Origin: Hydrogenophilales bacterium 16-64-46
GTDB lineage: Bacteria; Pseudomonadota; Gammaproteobacteria; Burkholderiales; Thiobacillaceae
NCBI GenBank assembly: GCA_002281775.1
Contig: NCGY01000008.1
Location: 125,425 to 189,424, forward strand
Reading direction: 5' to 3'
Length of the DNA stretch: 64,000 nt
The notes under the pieces are model-generated. The model saw only the letters and a list, made by a program, of their open reading frames with translations. It had not been told where the DNA came from and made no database searches. Positions 63,501-64,000 of the stretch are shown here, piece by piece. The position numbers and the translations under genes are program-made. Within the stretch, counting starts at the first letter, position 1. Every line of letters begins with the position of its first letter.

Positions 63501-64000
63501 TCGGCATCGGCGGCGTCTACATGTGCATCTACGGCATGGATTCGCCCGGCGGCTACCAGCTCGTCGGCCGCACCGTGCCGATCTGGAATTCCTACCTGAA
63601 GAACCCGCTGTTCGGCGACGAGCCCTGGCTGCTGAAATTCTTCGACCAGGTGCAGTTCTATCCCATGAGCGAAAAGGAACTCGCCGAATACCGCGCCGAC
63701 TTCGCCGCCGGCCGGGTGGGGGTGGAGATCGCGCACGAAACCTTCTCGCTCAAGGACCATCTCGCCTTCCTCGAGCGCGAATCTGCCAGCATCACTGCCT
63801 TCCGGGCCATGCAGAAGGCCGCCTTCGACGAGGAGCGCGAGCGCTGGAAGGATTTCGCCTTCGCCTATGCCATGCTCGAAGCGCCGCCCGAGGAGGAGGT
63901 GCCGGACGGCTGCGATCCGGTACGCGCGCATGTCGCGGGTAATATCTGGAAGCTTCTGGTCGACGCCGGCGACCGTGTGAAGGCAGGCGATGCCCTACTG
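60551..64000 (+). CDS. Biotin-dependent urea carboxylase (3' end beyond the window)
   Basis: At least 1150 residues are visible of an enzyme that converts urea, ATP and bicarbonate to allophanate. The N-terminal biotin carboxylase domain (MFKKILVANRGEIAWRIVRT, HPGYGFLSENMAFA, VMVKAVAGGGGIGMQ, EVNTRLQVEHCVTE) spans about 1-450. A carboxyltransferase region follows with KipI/KipA-type domains (VEPGTYTTVQDWPGRLGLWH, PSGPMDHFALR; then PSNTEFMRRINGL). The biotin carrier domain is just beginning (VAGNIWKLLVDAGDRVKAGD) when the window ends. Allophanate hydrolase probably lies beyond. Some such enzymes carboxylate guanidine instead; no guanidine riboswitch was seen upstream, and the urea context favours urea. 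Confidence 0.9.
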   Translation, partial: MFKKILVANRGEIAWRIVRTLKKMGVASVAVYSEADRGAPHVRFADEAICVGPAPAAQSYLDADAILAACKATGAQAVHPGYGFLSENMAFARACEAAGVAFLGPTPEQVEAFGLKDRARDVAERAGVPLPPGSGLLDSVEEAVAAASRVGFPVMVKAVAGGGGIGMQAVEDPAELPEVFARVKRLAAQYFKNDGVYLERLIKRARHIEVQIFGDGERVVAVGDRDCSVQRRNQKVLEETPAPGLSDAQRRALHAAAEKLGAAVGYRSAGTVEFVYDVERGEFYFLEVNTRLQVEHCVTEAVTGLDLVEWMVRVGTGEKLPAAWPVASSGAAIEARIYAEDPARDFQPCAGKLTEVRFPDGVRVDGWVEAGTEVTANYDPLLAKLIVRGRDRAEAVDKLAAALKATRIAGIQTNLGYLAAIADAPDYRAGGVTTKWLNGLAYTPVAVEVVEPGTYTTVQDWPGRLGLWHVGVPPSGPMDHFALRAANRCVGNPEGAAALECTVIGPTLKFHGDACVALAGADMAATLDGAPVPLWQGVAVKAGQVLRLGSVQGAGARTYLAIQGGVDVPAYLGARATFVLGGFGGHAGRTLRAGDLLPVVEAQADPGKLAALPEGARPTYVNAWVIGALYGPHGAPDFFTADAIAEFFAAPWEVHYNSNRLGVRLKGPQPSWAREDGGEAGLHPSNVHDCEYAVGSVNFTGDFPVILTQDGPSLGGFVCPVTIPKSELWKVGQLRPGDHIRFVPMSFDEALAAEQAQDALFADLAPRELPAVHLGRKLADDAIAIVHRQQNAGLDVVYRQAGDKYLLLEYGDNVLDLAYRLRVHALMESLKAEPVPGIVELSPGVRSLQINFDSRVAHVDRVVAALAEREAALPDTEHLAVNTRVLRLPMAFEDSDTLAAVARYRQSVRDTAPWLPSNTEFMRRINGLPSVDAVRDTLYQARYLTLGLGDVYLGAPCAVPVDPRHRLLTSKYSPARTFTPEGTVGIGGVYMCIYGMDSPGGYQLVGRTVPIWNSYLKNPLFGDEPWLLKFFDQVQFYPMSEKELAEYRADFAAGRVGVEIAHETFSLKDHLAFLERESASITAFRAMQKAAFDEERERWKDFAFAYAMLEAPPEEEVPDGCDPVRAHVAGNIWKLLVDAGDRVKAGDALL

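Noticed and set aside
61477..63942. An 821-codon open frame on the plus strand in another phase
   Set aside because: It lies within the urea carboxylase gene, whose biotin carboxylase and carboxyltransferase motifs are continuous in the other phase.

Overview
The window is GC-rich, densely coded DNA that reads like a betaproteobacterial chromosome. The organism is probably a sulfur-oxidising, Thiobacillus-like or Rhodocyclales-like lineage. The evidence is a flavocytochrome c sulfide dehydrogenase pair, an 87-residue IF-1 of the second-copy type common in Betaproteobacteria, a Fur-type iron transporter and a nitrogen-regulated urea cluster. Genus-level assignment is inference. No rRNA, tRNA or CRISPR array was seen.

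Left region (1-14.6 kb, all minus strand): ten closely spaced genes that look like one transcription unit read right to left. In order they encode a peptidoglycan amidase with an SH3-like tail, a patatin-like hydrolase whose catalytic domain is interrupted by about ten membrane segments, a large RoxA-like di-haem cytochrome, a lipoprotein, three more di-haem c-type cytochromes (two of them paralogues), an exported protein with a twice-repeated WREA motif, a small membrane protein, and a second patatin-like phospholipase cut by the window edge. I do not recognise this combination as a described system, and it is the best candidate here for a new pathway (envelope lipid or polyisoprenoid hydrolysis coupled to haem-dependent oxidation).

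Middle (14.6-48.2 kb): a FGGY sugar kinase; a four-gene type III-like restriction-modification cassette (mod, unknown, DUF1828/1829, res) with an AT-rich recognition region and REP-like palindromes inserted in frame in mod; queF; smc; infA; the sulfide dehydrogenase genes fccAB with two exported neighbours; an iron(III) ABC transporter (fbpABC) with a Fur-like site, a terminator at the start of the permease and a translationally coupled hybrid histidine kinase; an NlpC/P60 peptidase; a UbiB-family kinase; a GGDEF-EAL protein; an alpha/beta hydrolase; a DinG/YoaA-type helicase; and a Mth938-like protein.

Right region (47-64 kb): a complete urea module. An outer-membrane porin is divergent from urtABCDE (urea ABC importer), which runs into ureDA-ureJ-ureBCEFG (urease and its nickel-insertion accessory proteins). 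A biotin-dependent urea carboxylase follows and is cut by the right edge. Three sigma-54-type promoters (GG-N10-GC) precede the porin, urtA and the carboxylase. NtrC-like sites lie upstream, and each promoter has a TTGTATACAA-type palindrome nearby. This suggests one regulon controlled by nitrogen limitation plus a second, probably GntR-type, regulator.
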